From NCBI GenBank assembly GCA_031552405.1, contig JAVBMN010000001.1, forward strand, positions 62,001 to 126,000: a DNA stretch of 64,000 nt, given 5' to 3'. The stretch is from UBA1794 sp031552405 (GTDB lineage: Bacteria > Bacteroidota > Bacteroidia > Bacteroidales > Bacteroidaceae). Position numbers and translations under genes: made by a program. Below are positions 26,351 to 34,729 of the stretch, in pieces (within the stretch, counting starts at the first letter, position 1; each line of letters begins with the position of its first letter). A model generated the notes under the pieces. The model was not told the origin of the DNA. It saw only the letters and a list, made by a program, of their open reading frames with translations, and did not search any database.

Positions 26351-26424
26351 GGTGCGTTAGTTCAGTTGGTTAGAATACCTGCCTGTCACGCAGGGGGTCA
26401 CGGGTTCGAGTCCCGTACGCACCG
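26351..26424 (+). tRNA. tRNA-Asp (GTC)
   Basis: The 74-nt cloverleaf has acceptor strands GGTGCGT and ACGCACC, D-loop GTTCAGTTGGTTAGAA, anticodon arm CCTGC-CTGTCAC-GCAGG with anticodon GTC, T-arm CGGG-TTCGAGT-CCCG and discriminator G. CCA is not encoded. The 3' end is duplicated at 33873, marking it as a possible integration site. Confidence 0.97.
26413..26424 (+). repeat. Possible attachment site copy 1 (tRNA-Asp 3' end)
   Basis: The last 12 bases of the tRNA (CCGTACGCACCG) recur in direct orientation at 33873-33884. The efflux pump block lies between the two copies. Confidence 0.45.
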
Positions 26425-26451
26425 CGAAAGCAGTTCGCAACATCAAGTAGA

Positions 26452-26483
26452 GCTCTGAAGTTCAAACACTTCAGGGCTTTTTT
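26452..26483 (+). terminator. tRNA-Asp terminator
   Basis: GCTCTGAAGT (26452-26461) pairs with ACTTCAGGGC (26468-26477), with one G-T pair, then TTTTTT. Confidence 0.85.
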
Positions 26484-26553
26484 GTTTTCAGTTCATTTTG
26501 CAAAATATAGCCGAATATAGGGATCAAGCCCTCTATTTGTCTAAAAACACGGA

Positions 26554-27016
26554 GTACCCTTCACATTCCCTGCAACTGTCTATCACACAAGTGTTTAAGC
26601 GTGAACCCTACCCTTCACAAAATATCTGTATAGCCCTTTTTGTCAGGCGTTTACACGTAAAGCCCTCCCTTCACACACCCTTCACACTAAAAGGTAAAAA
26701 AAGACTTATTGGGAGAGTGTATATCCCACGAATCAAAACGAAGTAAATCCCGTGAAGGCCGCCCTTCACGGGGTTCACACTCGCCCTTCACCCGCAAAGT
26801 CTTTGTGGAAAAGGCTTTCAGAAGGGGTGAAGGATGTGAATAGAAAAGTTCTGAAAGTCATGGGCACGAGTCTGGCAACCAGTGCCCACCAGTTTAAAAG
26901 GGATGCCCATCAGTTTTTCGGCTGATGGGCACGAGTTTCAGAGGAATGCAGACCTGAAGTTCAGGCAAGTCAGGCCTGAGATTTTAAAAACCAGGCCTGC
27001 GGTAGTGGAACTGCAG
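26554..27016. repeat. Modular intergenic repeat element, copy B (variant)
   Basis: This fills the geneless stretch between tRNA-Asp and the efflux operon's 3' end. Six CCCTTCAC octamers lie at 26558, 26611, 26667, 26678, 26762 and 26784, with inverted GTGAAGG at 26752 and in 26824-26840. Inner modules are GGGCACGAGT / GCCCATCAGTTTTT around 26858-26935 and CAGGCCTG at 26971 and 26992. The order of arms and inner palindromes parallels copies A and C, but the arm octamer is CCTTCAC instead of CCTTCCAC and GGGCAC replaces GCGCAC. No gene is seen. Confidence 0.65.
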
Positions 27017-27019
27017 GCC

Positions 27020-28378
27020 TCAATTCACTCCTCCGCCTAATGCCTTGTAGAGGTTGATTTGCCCTTGTATCCCTTCGTGCCAATCTGATATATACATCAA
27101 CCTGGATTGAAGTAATGTACTTTGAGCCATAAGAACTTCTATATAAGTATTAGAACTATGCTTCATCAACTCAATGCTGTTCACTAAAGCCATTTCGTTG
27201 GCTTGTACTTGCTTTTGGCGTAAAACGAGTTTCTTTCTACTTGTTTCACAGAGCAATAGAGCATCATTGACTTCCGAACCTGCTACCAAGAGTGTTTTTT
27301 CAAATGCGAGAAGAGATTGTTCGTATTGCAGTTTCGTTATTTTGAGATTGGCCCTATTAACCCCACGACTGAATAAAGGCTGTGTGAGCGAACCGATGGC
27401 CGACAGTAGCATACTTCCCGGGTTAGAAATAATTCCTGTGTTGTTGGTCCACCCTGCACTTCCTCCCAATACAATAGATGGATAGAACGCTGAACGTGCT
27501 ATATTTATGTTGTAAAAGCTACCTCGTAGTGAATATTCGGCTTCTCTTACATCCGGCCGGTTTACCAATGCTTCCAGCGAAATGGCATCAGTCATATCCG
27601 GATGAAGCGAAACCTTCATGTCAATAGCCGAACGAGGTATAACGTGAGGCGTTTCGTTTATCAATAGAGCAATCGCATTTTCCATCGCTTGTATCTCTTT
27701 CTTCAGATCATTTTCAGATGTCATTACCTGATAATAATCAGCTGTTGCTTGATTAACAGCCGCTTCGGTTTGCATTCCAGCCTCTTTCATAGCTATCATA
27801 ATTTCCAAATTCTTTCGTTGAAGCTCAATACTGTTGCGTGTTATTTGCAGTTGTTCATCCCACATAATGAGCGTGTAATAACTGCTAGCTATGGTTGCCA
27901 CAAGTTGGGTTTGTACCATTTTGGCATATTCGTTACTCTGCATCATTACCGAACGAGCCTGCTCTTTGCTGTTTCTCAATCTGCCGGACAAGTCTATTTC
28001 CCATTGCATAGTAAGCGGAAGATTGTATGAGTGAACTGTTTTCTCCCCCTCAACTTTAGTAATACTTCCTTCGGGAGAAAGAGCTAAAGAAGGTAGGTAT
28101 GCCAGTTTAGAAACACACAACCTAGCCTTTGCCTGTTCAATATTTAAATGGGCTATTTGTAAATCGCTATTGGAGGAAATCCCTCTCTCAATTAATTGTT
28201 GTAACAATACATCGGGAAACATCTCTTTCCAAGAGCGTACCTCAATCAAGGTATCTTGTACTTCGACGTTGTATCCACATGCGTTATCAATCTTTATGTC
28301 CGGTGTTTGGTGGTTCCTGTACGTGGAACAACTGGAAAACAGGGACAGTGTAAGTAGGGTAAATAGTAGTTGTTTCAT
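27020..28378 (-). CDS. TolC-like outer-membrane efflux lipoprotein (NodT type)
   Basis: A 452-residue outer-membrane factor, the exit duct of the RND pump encoded just upstream. The N-terminus MKQLLFTLLTLSLFSSCSTY ends in a lipobox (SSC). The two OEP repeats are seen as long helical stretches, with SSNSDLQIAHLNIEQAKARL early in the first and NRPDVREAEYSLRGSFYNIN in the second. The start codon overlaps the RND gene stop by 4 bp (ATGA), giving translational coupling. Confidence 0.93.
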   Translation of the reverse strand: MKQLLFTLLTLSLFSSCSTYRNHQTPDIKIDNACGYNVEVQDTLIEVRSWKEMFPDVLLQQLIERGISSNSDLQIAHLNIEQAKARLCVSKLAYLPSLALSPEGSITKVEGEKTVHSYNLPLTMQWEIDLSGRLRNSKEQARSVMMQSNEYAKMVQTQLVATIASSYYTLIMWDEQLQITRNSIELQRKNLEIMIAMKEAGMQTEAAVNQATADYYQVMTSENDLKKEIQAMENAIALLINETPHVIPRSAIDMKVSLHPDMTDAISLEALVNRPDVREAEYSLRGSFYNINIARSAFYPSIVLGGSAGWTNNTGIISNPGSMLLSAIGSLTQPLFSRGVNRANLKITKLQYEQSLLAFEKTLLVAGSEVNDALLLCETSRKKLVLRQKQVQANEMALVNSIELMKHSSNTYIEVLMAQSTLLQSRLMYISDWHEGIQGQINLYKALGGGVN

Positions 28379-31300
28379 TCGGCATTCTTTTTATTTTCGG
28401 AATATTCCTTTATTAGTTTTAATTCGTTGATGATTAACGGGTCTGTTGACTCTTTGAATACAATTGGTTTTACCTTTTCTTGTAACGTCTGGAAGATGAT
28501 GAACAAAGTGGGCACAACCAATAACAACCCCAGAGAACCAACAAGCATACCGCCTACTGTTCCGATACCGATGGTTCGGCTGCCATTGGCTCCAACACCA
28601 GAGGCAAAGACCAATGGAAGCATACCAAAGATCATGGCTAATGACGTCATCAGCACAGGGCGCAAACGCATCTTTGCTGCGAAAAAGGCCGACTGTTTAA
28701 GCGACATACCTGCCTGACGACATTGTGTTGCATATTCAGTCAACAGAATAGACGTTTTGGACAGTAGTCCGATAAGCATAATCAAACCAATTTGCAAATA
28801 GATATTATTCTCAATCCCAAACAGTTTAGCAAACAGAAAACTGCCAAACAGACCAAACGGGATAGAAAGAATTACGGCAAGCGGAATAAATAAACTTTCG
28901 TATAGCGCAACCATTATCAGATACACAAATACAATACAAATCACGAATATCACGGTTGTATTATTTCCGCTTTGGCTCTGTTCGCGCGTTATGCCGCTAA
29001 AGTCGATAGAGTAACCTAACGGGAGTTCTTTATCCGCTACTTCCTTGATAGCGTTGATTGCAGCACCCGAGCTGTATCCCGGCGCATAGTTACCATTTAC
29101 ACCCATGCTGTTATACATATTAAAACGATTCAATACCATCGGACGATATTCCTTAGTCATGGTCACAAACTGGCTTACGGGTATCATTTCTTCGCCGGAG
29201 CGAATGAAAATGTTATGGAGCGACTGCACGTTTTTCCGGTATTCAGGTGCAGCTTGAATCATTACGCGGTACACTTTTGAAAACTTATTGAAGTTTGAAA
29301 CATAGGCTCCGCCGTAATAGGCACCTAATTCGCTAAGCACGTCTGTGGGAGAAACTCCCAGCCGCTTGCATTTGGACACATCTACATCTACTGCAAACTG
29401 AGGATAATTGATGTTGTAAGAAGAAAACGCCTGCGCTATCTCCTCTCTCTCCATCAATTTCATCAGGTAGTTTTGTGACACGTCGTAAAATGTGGCTATG
29501 TCGGCCTCATTCTTGTTTTGAATACTGAACTCAAATCCACCCCCATTTCCGTAGCCTGGTATCATACCCGGAGCAAGCGCGTATATCTGCGCGGAATGGA
29601 TGTGCGCCGTCCTGCCATAAATTTCATCAATTACTGCATTTACACTATTTTCATCTCCTTTACGGTCGTCCCAATTCTTTAATTGAATAAATAGTGTTCC
29701 CATGTTTGCCCCAGTTCCCGATAACAGCCCAAATCCTGAAACTTTACCAATACTTTTTATGGCTGGGATGGTTTCTACGCATTCGTTTATTTCAGTCATA
29801 ATTTCATCGGTTTTAGCAAGTGAATATCCGGGAGGCGTACTTATATCTACATAAATGCTTCCCGTATCTTCATCGGGAACAAACCCACTCATGGTTGTAT
29901 TCATTAAGACCACGAGTAAAACAGTGGTTAGTCCTATGCCCGACCAAACCAACCATTTCTTGCGGGTAAGCAACATGGTAAGGCTTGTGTATTTCTTTAA
30001 AAGTGCATTGTAGGAGGTATTGTAAGCTACACGCACACGTCTGGCCAACGAACTGCCTTGCCCTTCTTCGGGGTTTGGGCGTAGTATTACTGCACAAAGA
30101 GCGGGGCTTAACGTAAGCGCACTAATAAACGAAAATCCTACAGCTACAGCCATCGTCAATCCGAACTGCTTATAAAACTCTCCACTTGTTCCTCCGATAA
30201 ACGATACGGGAATAAAGACGACCATAAACACAAGGGTGGTACTAAACAATGCGGTAACAAGTCCGCCTATTGCATCTGTGGCCGCATTGTAGGCCGATTT
30301 ATATCCCGCATCAAAACGGGTTTGCACCGCTTCAACTACAATAATGGAGTCATCTACTACCGTACCGATAACCAATACAAGTGCAAAAAGTGTAAGCAGG
30401 TTTAAGGAAAAACCCGCCATACTTATAAAGGCAAATGTCCCGATAAGGGAAACCAGAATGCCGATAGTAGGTATCAGCGTGGCTCTGAAATCTTGCAGAA
30501 AGAAATAGACCACCAGCAGCACCAACAGGATGGCCACAATGAGCGTTATTATAACTTCCCGGATAGAAGCAAAGAGAAAATCGTTCGTATTTTCGATGGT
30601 AATAACTTGAATGCCTTTCGGCAAAGACTTTTCCAGGTTGCTGAACAGGACGTCAATCTCTTTATTGATTACTGTTGCATTAGAGCCTGCCACTTGAGTA
30701 ATCATAGCCATTACGCCCGAATGATTATTAATGGTGCCAACGAAACCGTAATCATCTAATCCAAGTTCTATTTCAGACACGTCTTTAAGAAATAGTTCCT
30801 CCCCGTCAGGGAGGGTTCTGATTACCAGATTCTCAAACTCTGATAGTTCAGTTTTTCTTCCCTTATAGCTTAATGTATATTGAAATACGTTATCCGAATT
30901 TTCTCCCAGTGCGCCGATAGGGGCTTCGATGTTCTGTTCGCTTAATGCGAGTGAAACGTCAGACGGCACCAGGTTATACTGCGCCATTCTTTCGGGATTC
31001 AGCCAAATCCTCAAACTATATGCGCCCGAGAAAACCTGTACATTACCAATCCCTTTAATTCGCAGAAGTTCGGGTTTTATGTTATTGATGAAATAATTGG
31101 AAAGAAACGCTTCATCATACGTGTTTTCAGGGCTTTCGAGGGCAACGGTGCGCAAAATTCCCTGCTGTTGCTTTACGGTTGTTACCCCGATTTGTAATAC
31201 TTCGGCAGGTAATATCCCGTTAGCCTGGGCTACGCGATTTTGTACGTTTACAGCTGCCATATCTGCATCAGTACCTTGGGCAAAATAGATGTATATTTCG

Positions 31301-31566
31301 GCCATACCGCTATTTGAAGCGGAAGATGTCATATAAATCATATTCTCCACCCCGTTAATTGCTTCTTCCAAAGGCACCACCACGCTCTTTTGAAGTGCTT
31401 CGGCACTTGCCCCCGGGTAGGTAGCTGTAACGGAGATGGTAGGAGGTGCTATATCCGGATATTTCTCTACGGGCAAAACCGACAAAGATATCAAACCGAC
31501 AATAACTATAAAGAGGGAAATAACGCCCGATAAAAGAGGGCGGTCAATAAATATTTTTAAATTCAT
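28375..31566 (-). CDS. RND multidrug efflux transporter (AcrB/HAE-1 family)
   Basis: A 1063-residue proton-driven inner-membrane pump of normal length. The N-terminus MNLKIFIDRPLLSGVISLFI and LPVEKYPDIAPPTISVTATY are HAE-1 hallmarks. The proton relay in TM4 is GTVVDDSIIVVEAV, and a second conserved segment is LLSKTSILLTEYA near TM10. Substrates cannot be read, but bile salts, dyes and drugs are typical. It lies between the adaptor gene (8 bp gap) and the TolC-like gene (4-bp overlap). Confidence 0.95.
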   Translation of the reverse strand: MNLKIFIDRPLLSGVISLFIVIVGLISLSVLPVEKYPDIAPPTISVTATYPGASAEALQKSVVVPLEEAINGVENMIYMTSSASNSGMAEIYIYFAQGTDADMAAVNVQNRVAQANGILPAEVLQIGVTTVKQQQGILRTVALESPENTYDEAFLSNYFINNIKPELLRIKGIGNVQVFSGAYSLRIWLNPERMAQYNLVPSDVSLALSEQNIEAPIGALGENSDNVFQYTLSYKGRKTELSEFENLVIRTLPDGEELFLKDVSEIELGLDDYGFVGTINNHSGVMAMITQVAGSNATVINKEIDVLFSNLEKSLPKGIQVITIENTNDFLFASIREVIITLIVAILLVLLVVYFFLQDFRATLIPTIGILVSLIGTFAFISMAGFSLNLLTLFALVLVIGTVVDDSIIVVEAVQTRFDAGYKSAYNAATDAIGGLVTALFSTTLVFMVVFIPVSFIGGTSGEFYKQFGLTMAVAVGFSFISALTLSPALCAVILRPNPEEGQGSSLARRVRVAYNTSYNALLKKYTSLTMLLTRKKWLVWSGIGLTTVLLVVLMNTTMSGFVPDEDTGSIYVDISTPPGYSLAKTDEIMTEINECVETIPAIKSIGKVSGFGLLSGTGANMGTLFIQLKNWDDRKGDENSVNAVIDEIYGRTAHIHSAQIYALAPGMIPGYGNGGGFEFSIQNKNEADIATFYDVSQNYLMKLMEREEIAQAFSSYNINYPQFAVDVDVSKCKRLGVSPTDVLSELGAYYGGAYVSNFNKFSKVYRVMIQAAPEYRKNVQSLHNIFIRSGEEMIPVSQFVTMTKEYRPMVLNRFNMYNSMGVNGNYAPGYSSGAAINAIKEVADKELPLGYSIDFSGITREQSQSGNNTTVIFVICIVFVYLIMVALYESLFIPLAVILSIPFGLFGSFLFAKLFGIENNIYLQIGLIMLIGLLSKTSILLTEYATQCRQAGMSLKQSAFFAAKMRLRPVLMTSLAMIFGMLPLVFASGVGANGSRTIGIGTVGGMLVGSLGLLLVVPTLFIIFQTLQEKVKPIVFKESTDPLIINELKLIKEYSENKKNAE

Positions 31567-31574
31567 AATCTTGA

Positions 31575-32681
31575 TTATTCTTTATGGGTTGCATTTTGTA
31601 CTTTGGTGCCTTCCTGTACTAAACCGGCACCTTCGGCTATAATAATATCGTTTATGCTCAGCCCATGGGTAACTATATATTCTTTTCCGTTATCTATTTT
31701 ATCAACCGTTATCATGGTTGATGTGGCTGTTCCGTTCAGCACTCGATATACATACGTCTTACCTTGGATTTCGTAGGTGCTTTCTTTCGGGATAAGAATT
31801 GCATCCGTATGATTATATGGCATTATCACACTACCTGCACCGCCACTCAATAACAATCCGTTGTCATTCGGAAAAACAGCTCTTACGCTTACTGCTCCGG
31901 TAGAAGATTCGACTATTCCGCTTATGCTTTCCACCCTTCCTTTTTGAGTATAGATTTCATTATTGCTCAATTTTAATTGTACGTCGGGCATTTTTGAAAT
32001 AGCAGTCTCTAAACTCCCATGTCTATGTATTAAATCTATTACTTGACGTTCGTTCATAGAGAAATAGACATACATTTGCGAGTTGTTGGCAACGATGGTT
32101 AATCCATCTTGTATAGTGGGGGAAACATAATCTCCCTTTCGGTACGGAATCTTACCCACTACACCGTCCGAGGGACTTTTGATAACCGTAAAAGACAAGT
32201 TGTTCTTGGCAGCATCTTCCTGCGCCTTTGCTTGTAACAAATTGGCCTTTGCTATATTCAGCGCATTTTCGGCCGAAGTCAAATCAAAGTCGGATACTAC
32301 CTGTTTGTTGTGAAGGGCTTTTTTACTGTCATAGATAAGTGTTGCTTCGGCAACATTTGCCTCACAAATAGCAACACTTGCTTTTGCGGCTTGCAATGCT
32401 GCTTTGAAGGCAACTTGATCCACAACAAAAAGCGTTTGCCCTTCACGCACTTTGCTTCCCTCTTTTATCAGTATATCAGTTAGATAACCATCTACACGGG
32501 GAATAATTTTAATATCCTGCTTTCCACGGATAGATGCAGAATACGTGCTGTTCAAAGAAATTTCTTTTGCCTCAATCTCCATGAGGTTAAATTGTTGGGC
32601 ACTTTGTTCGGAAGCATTGTCCCGGTTGCAAGAAACAAATACTGCTGCAATGACTAAATAAATCAGATTGGATACTTTCAT
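31575..32681 (-). CDS. RND efflux periplasmic adaptor lipoprotein
   Basis: A 368-residue membrane-fusion protein. The start at 32681 gives signal MKVSNLIYLVIAAVFVSC with lipobox VSC followed by NRDNASEQ; a longer frame to 32729 lacks a sensible signal. The lipoyl half motifs (PRVDGYLTDILIKEGSKVREGQTLF; IKSPSDGVVG) flank an alpha-hairpin at about 85-150, and a beta-barrel and membrane-proximal domain follow. It is the first gene of the pump operon and divergent from the AraC regulator. Confidence 0.92.
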   Translation of the reverse strand: MKVSNLIYLVIAAVFVSCNRDNASEQSAQQFNLMEIEAKEISLNSTYSASIRGKQDIKIIPRVDGYLTDILIKEGSKVREGQTLFVVDQVAFKAALQAAKASVAICEANVAEATLIYDSKKALHNKQVVSDFDLTSAENALNIAKANLLQAKAQEDAAKNNLSFTVIKSPSDGVVGKIPYRKGDYVSPTIQDGLTIVANNSQMYVYFSMNERQVIDLIHRHGSLETAISKMPDVQLKLSNNEIYTQKGRVESISGIVESSTGAVSVRAVFPNDNGLLLSGGAGSVIMPYNHTDAILIPKESTYEIQGKTYVYRVLNGTATSTMITVDKIDNGKEYIVTHGLSINDIIIAEGAGLVQEGTKVQNATHKE

Positions 32682-32809
32682 TCTTTTATCTTTAATTATG
32701 TGGGTGCAAAGGTCGCCCTTTTTTGTCATTCATTCCGTGTCTGTTTCAGTACTCTATTTGCCGATTTTTCCATATATTTGCATTCTGAAACAAAAAAGAA
32801 GAACCTAAA

Positions 32810-33685
32810 ATGGAAGAAAACAGAAGTGTACCAGCACAAGGAAATGAACCACTGTTTCTAAATGCTCAAGTAGAGAACGATTTCCAGATAGAATTGCAAA
32901 GTAATTCTTTCCCTTTTATGCAAGGAACTTCAAGATTCTCCAAAGCAATGATATCTATCTGTTTGAAAGGTGAAGCGGAAGTAGAAGTGGATATGGTGAA
33001 TTATCATATAGAGAGAGATACTTACCTTATGTTGTTTCCTGGACAGATCGTTAATCTTAAAAAAACAAGCGAAGATTTTGAGCTTATGTATTTCATCCTT
33101 TCAGCGGATGTTTTTCATGATATAACCTTTCGTTTCCCGATAGAATTTGTGGCATTTTTAAAAAAGTATGTGGTTTACCACGCCGAGCAGGGTGATGAGG
33201 TAGAAATAGAGAGAGTCCGGTTTGAACAATTGAAAGCTGTTTACGACGACAACGAGAATGTATGCCGCCGTGAGATACTGCTGAATCTCTCTCGTGTATA
33301 TTATCTAGGCTTCTATAATGATATCTATTCAGAGTTGAAGAAAAACCCAAAAAGGAGGAACAGGCAATCCGAGCTATTCAGACGCTTTGTAAGTTCGGTC
33401 ATGGAAAATTATAAGATGAGCCGCGAAGTACTGTTTTATGCGAACGAGCTGAATATTAGTGTAAAATACCTGTCGATGATTGTCCAGAACGAAGATAACC
33501 GGAATGCAAAGAAATGGATAGACAATTATGTGGTATCCGAACTTAAGATCCGGCTTCAAGCATCTAATGAATCATTGCAAGACATTGCGTTCGATTTCGA
33601 TTTTTCCGACCAATCTTTTCTCAGTAAATATTTTAAGCGGCATACGGGAATAAGCCCCACAAGATATAGAAAAAGTCTTATTTGA
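32810..33685 (+). CDS. AraC-family transcriptional regulator
   Basis: A 291-residue regulator. An N-terminal cupin-like ligand domain (about 15-150; MISICLKGEAEVEVDMVNYH) precedes a C-terminal double HTH (about 190-290): YANELNISVKYLSMIVQNED and ESLQDIAFDFDFSDQSFLSK, ending YFKRHTGISPTRYRKSL. It is transcribed divergently from the efflux operon with 128 bp between starts, so it probably controls the pump. A TATATTTG at 32773-32780 is a possible -7 element. Confidence 0.92.
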   Translation: MEENRSVPAQGNEPLFLNAQVENDFQIELQSNSFPFMQGTSRFSKAMISICLKGEAEVEVDMVNYHIERDTYLMLFPGQIVNLKKTSEDFELMYFILSADVFHDITFRFPIEFVAFLKKYVVYHAEQGDEVEIERVRFEQLKAVYDDNENVCRREILLNLSRVYYLGFYNDIYSELKKNPKRRNRQSELFRRFVSSVMENYKMSREVLFYANELNISVKYLSMIVQNEDNRNAKKWIDNYVVSELKIRLQASNESLQDIAFDFDFSDQSFLSKYFKRHTGISPTRYRKSLI

Positions 33686-33709
33686 TAGTGCTATTAAAAT
33701 GCTTAATAA

Positions 33710-33741
33710 TTTGGCGAAGAAGATGCAACTCCGTATATTTG
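33710..33741 (+). promoter_or_regulatory. Consensus promoter downstream of the AraC gene
   Basis: TTTG (33710-33713), a 20-bp spacer and TATATTTG (33734-33741) match the consensus exactly. No open frame starts soon after; a terminator lies at 33895. It drives either a small RNA or the gene at 33973. Confidence 0.65.
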
Positions 33742-33872
33742 CAGTGCTCCGAGCTACAAACAAAAAGCCAAGCAGAACAGCCAACTTAATATGTTGGATT
33801 ATTCGTTGGACTAAACAACAAGAGAAATGCTAAGGGATTGATAATGTAAAGAATAGAATTTAGATTCATCTT

Positions 33873-33884
33873 CCGTACGCACCG
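33873..33884 (+). repeat. Possible attachment site copy 2 (tRNA-Asp 3'-end duplicate)
   Basis: CCGTACGCACCG is a direct repeat of 26413-26424. Both copies are followed by a CTCTGAAGT-containing terminator stem, so the similarity extends in pattern beyond the 12 bp. Confidence 0.45.
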
Positions 33885-33894
33885 AAATTATAAA

Positions 33895-33926
33895 CTCTGA
33901 AGTTTCTTCTTCGGAGCTTATTTTTT
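33895..33926 (+). terminator. Terminator before the DUF3784-like gene
   Basis: CTCTGAAG (33895-33902) pairs with CTTCGGAG (33909-33916), with one G-T pair, followed by TTATTTTTT. It resembles the tRNA-Asp terminator. Confidence 0.65.
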
Positions 33927-33972
33927 ATCCTTTTTCTGTATATACTCACCTAAATGATACCTATTCCTTCCC

Positions 33973-34662
33973 ATGAAAACAGCGCTTATTTTATCGATAT
34001 TCATAGGTTTATCCTATATCTTCATAGGTTTTCTAGTAAAAAAGAACCCGAATCTGATTGCAGGATACAACAAATCGGGTGAATCTCAACGAGCCACATT
34101 TCCCTGCTTTCTTAAAAACACATTAGTAACAACCGGTATTCTCACAATTATAGGATGTTCTGTATTCTATCTTTTAAGATGGGACATTGGAGTTATTGGT
34201 TTCTTAATCGTACCAAGTATGCTGATGGCTATTGTGACACTCCTGAAAGAGAACAGTACTAAAAAGAAGAAATCTGCAACTGTCGCGATAGCAATCTTTG
34301 CTTTATTAGCGATACTCATACCTATATTTTTGATTCTATCTTCAAGAGAGCCTGCTATCCTTTTTGAGGATAGGAATGTAAAGATAACCGGTTTATACGG
34401 AGAAACCATTCCGGCAGATGAAATAAAAGATGCCGCAATATTGGAAAACATACCTGCTATACAATTAAGAACCAATGGTTTTTCATTAGGTACAATTCGA
34501 AAAGGGTACTTTCAGATGGAAGGAATGGGTAGCGTGAAGTTGTTTCTCAACTCACCATCCGGACCTTATATCAGATTACAAACCAAGCACAAATGTATCA
34601 TCCTCAACTTTAAGGATACAGCCTATACAAATGAAGTCTATGGCAAACTCAAAGAATTATAG
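33973..34662 (+). CDS. DUF3784-like membrane protein with a C-terminal PH-like domain
   Basis: A 229-residue inner-membrane protein. Residues 1-90 hold three helices and the segment FIGFLVKKNPNLIAGYNK, typical of DUF3784/SdpI-type small membrane proteins. A fourth helix lies at about 100-120. The remaining ~110 residues form a beta-rich soluble domain ending KHKCIILNFKDTAYTNEVYG, which resembles a bacterial PH fold. Function is unknown. It starts 47 bp after a terminator and stands alone. Confidence 0.7.
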   Translation: MKTALILSIFIGLSYIFIGFLVKKNPNLIAGYNKSGESQRATFPCFLKNTLVTTGILTIIGCSVFYLLRWDIGVIGFLIVPSMLMAIVTLLKENSTKKKKSATVAIAIFALLAILIPIFLILSSREPAILFEDRNVKITGLYGETIPADEIKDAAILENIPAIQLRTNGFSLGTIRKGYFQMEGMGSVKLFLNSPSGPYIRLQTKHKCIILNFKDTAYTNEVYGKLKEL

Positions 34663-34671
34663 ATCTTTTTA

Positions 34672-34679
34672 TACCTTTG
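34672..34679 (+). promoter_or_regulatory. -7 element of the aldo/keto reductase gene
   Basis: TACCTTTG lies about 50 bp before the start at 34730. No clear -33 element was found. Confidence 0.45.
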
Positions 34680-34729
34680 TGCAAGGTAAAAACATAAAGA
34701 ATGATTGATACACTCAATTTATTAAGAAT

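Larger units (their letters stand above)
33746..33926 (+). ncRNA. Candidate small RNA with a tRNA-Asp 3'-end remnant
   Basis: About 180 nt lie between a perfect promoter (33710-33741) and an intrinsic terminator (33895-33926), with no plausible reading frame. The segment contains CCGTACGCACCG, identical to the last 12 bases of tRNA-Asp, 10 nt before the terminator stem. The layout (promoter, short RNA, terminator) mirrors the real tRNA locus. It may be a decayed tRNA gene left by integration, or a functional sRNA. Transcription is inferred. Confidence 0.35.

Noticed and set aside
26498..26746. 82-residue frame after tRNA-Asp
   Set aside because: It covers the CCCTTCAC repeats and the tRNA terminator, and has no coding features.
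26558..26791. CRISPR array
   Set aside because: The CCCTTCAC octamers are too short and irregularly spaced, and no cas genes are near.
27020..32681. Disrupted efflux operon
   Set aside because: All three genes are full length and coupled; no frameshift was seen.
33873..33884. A second tRNA gene at 33.8 kb
   Set aside because: Only the last 12 bases match; no cloverleaf can be formed upstream.
26425..33972. Active integrative element
   Set aside because: No integrase, excisionase, relaxase or mobilisation gene is present between the direct repeats.
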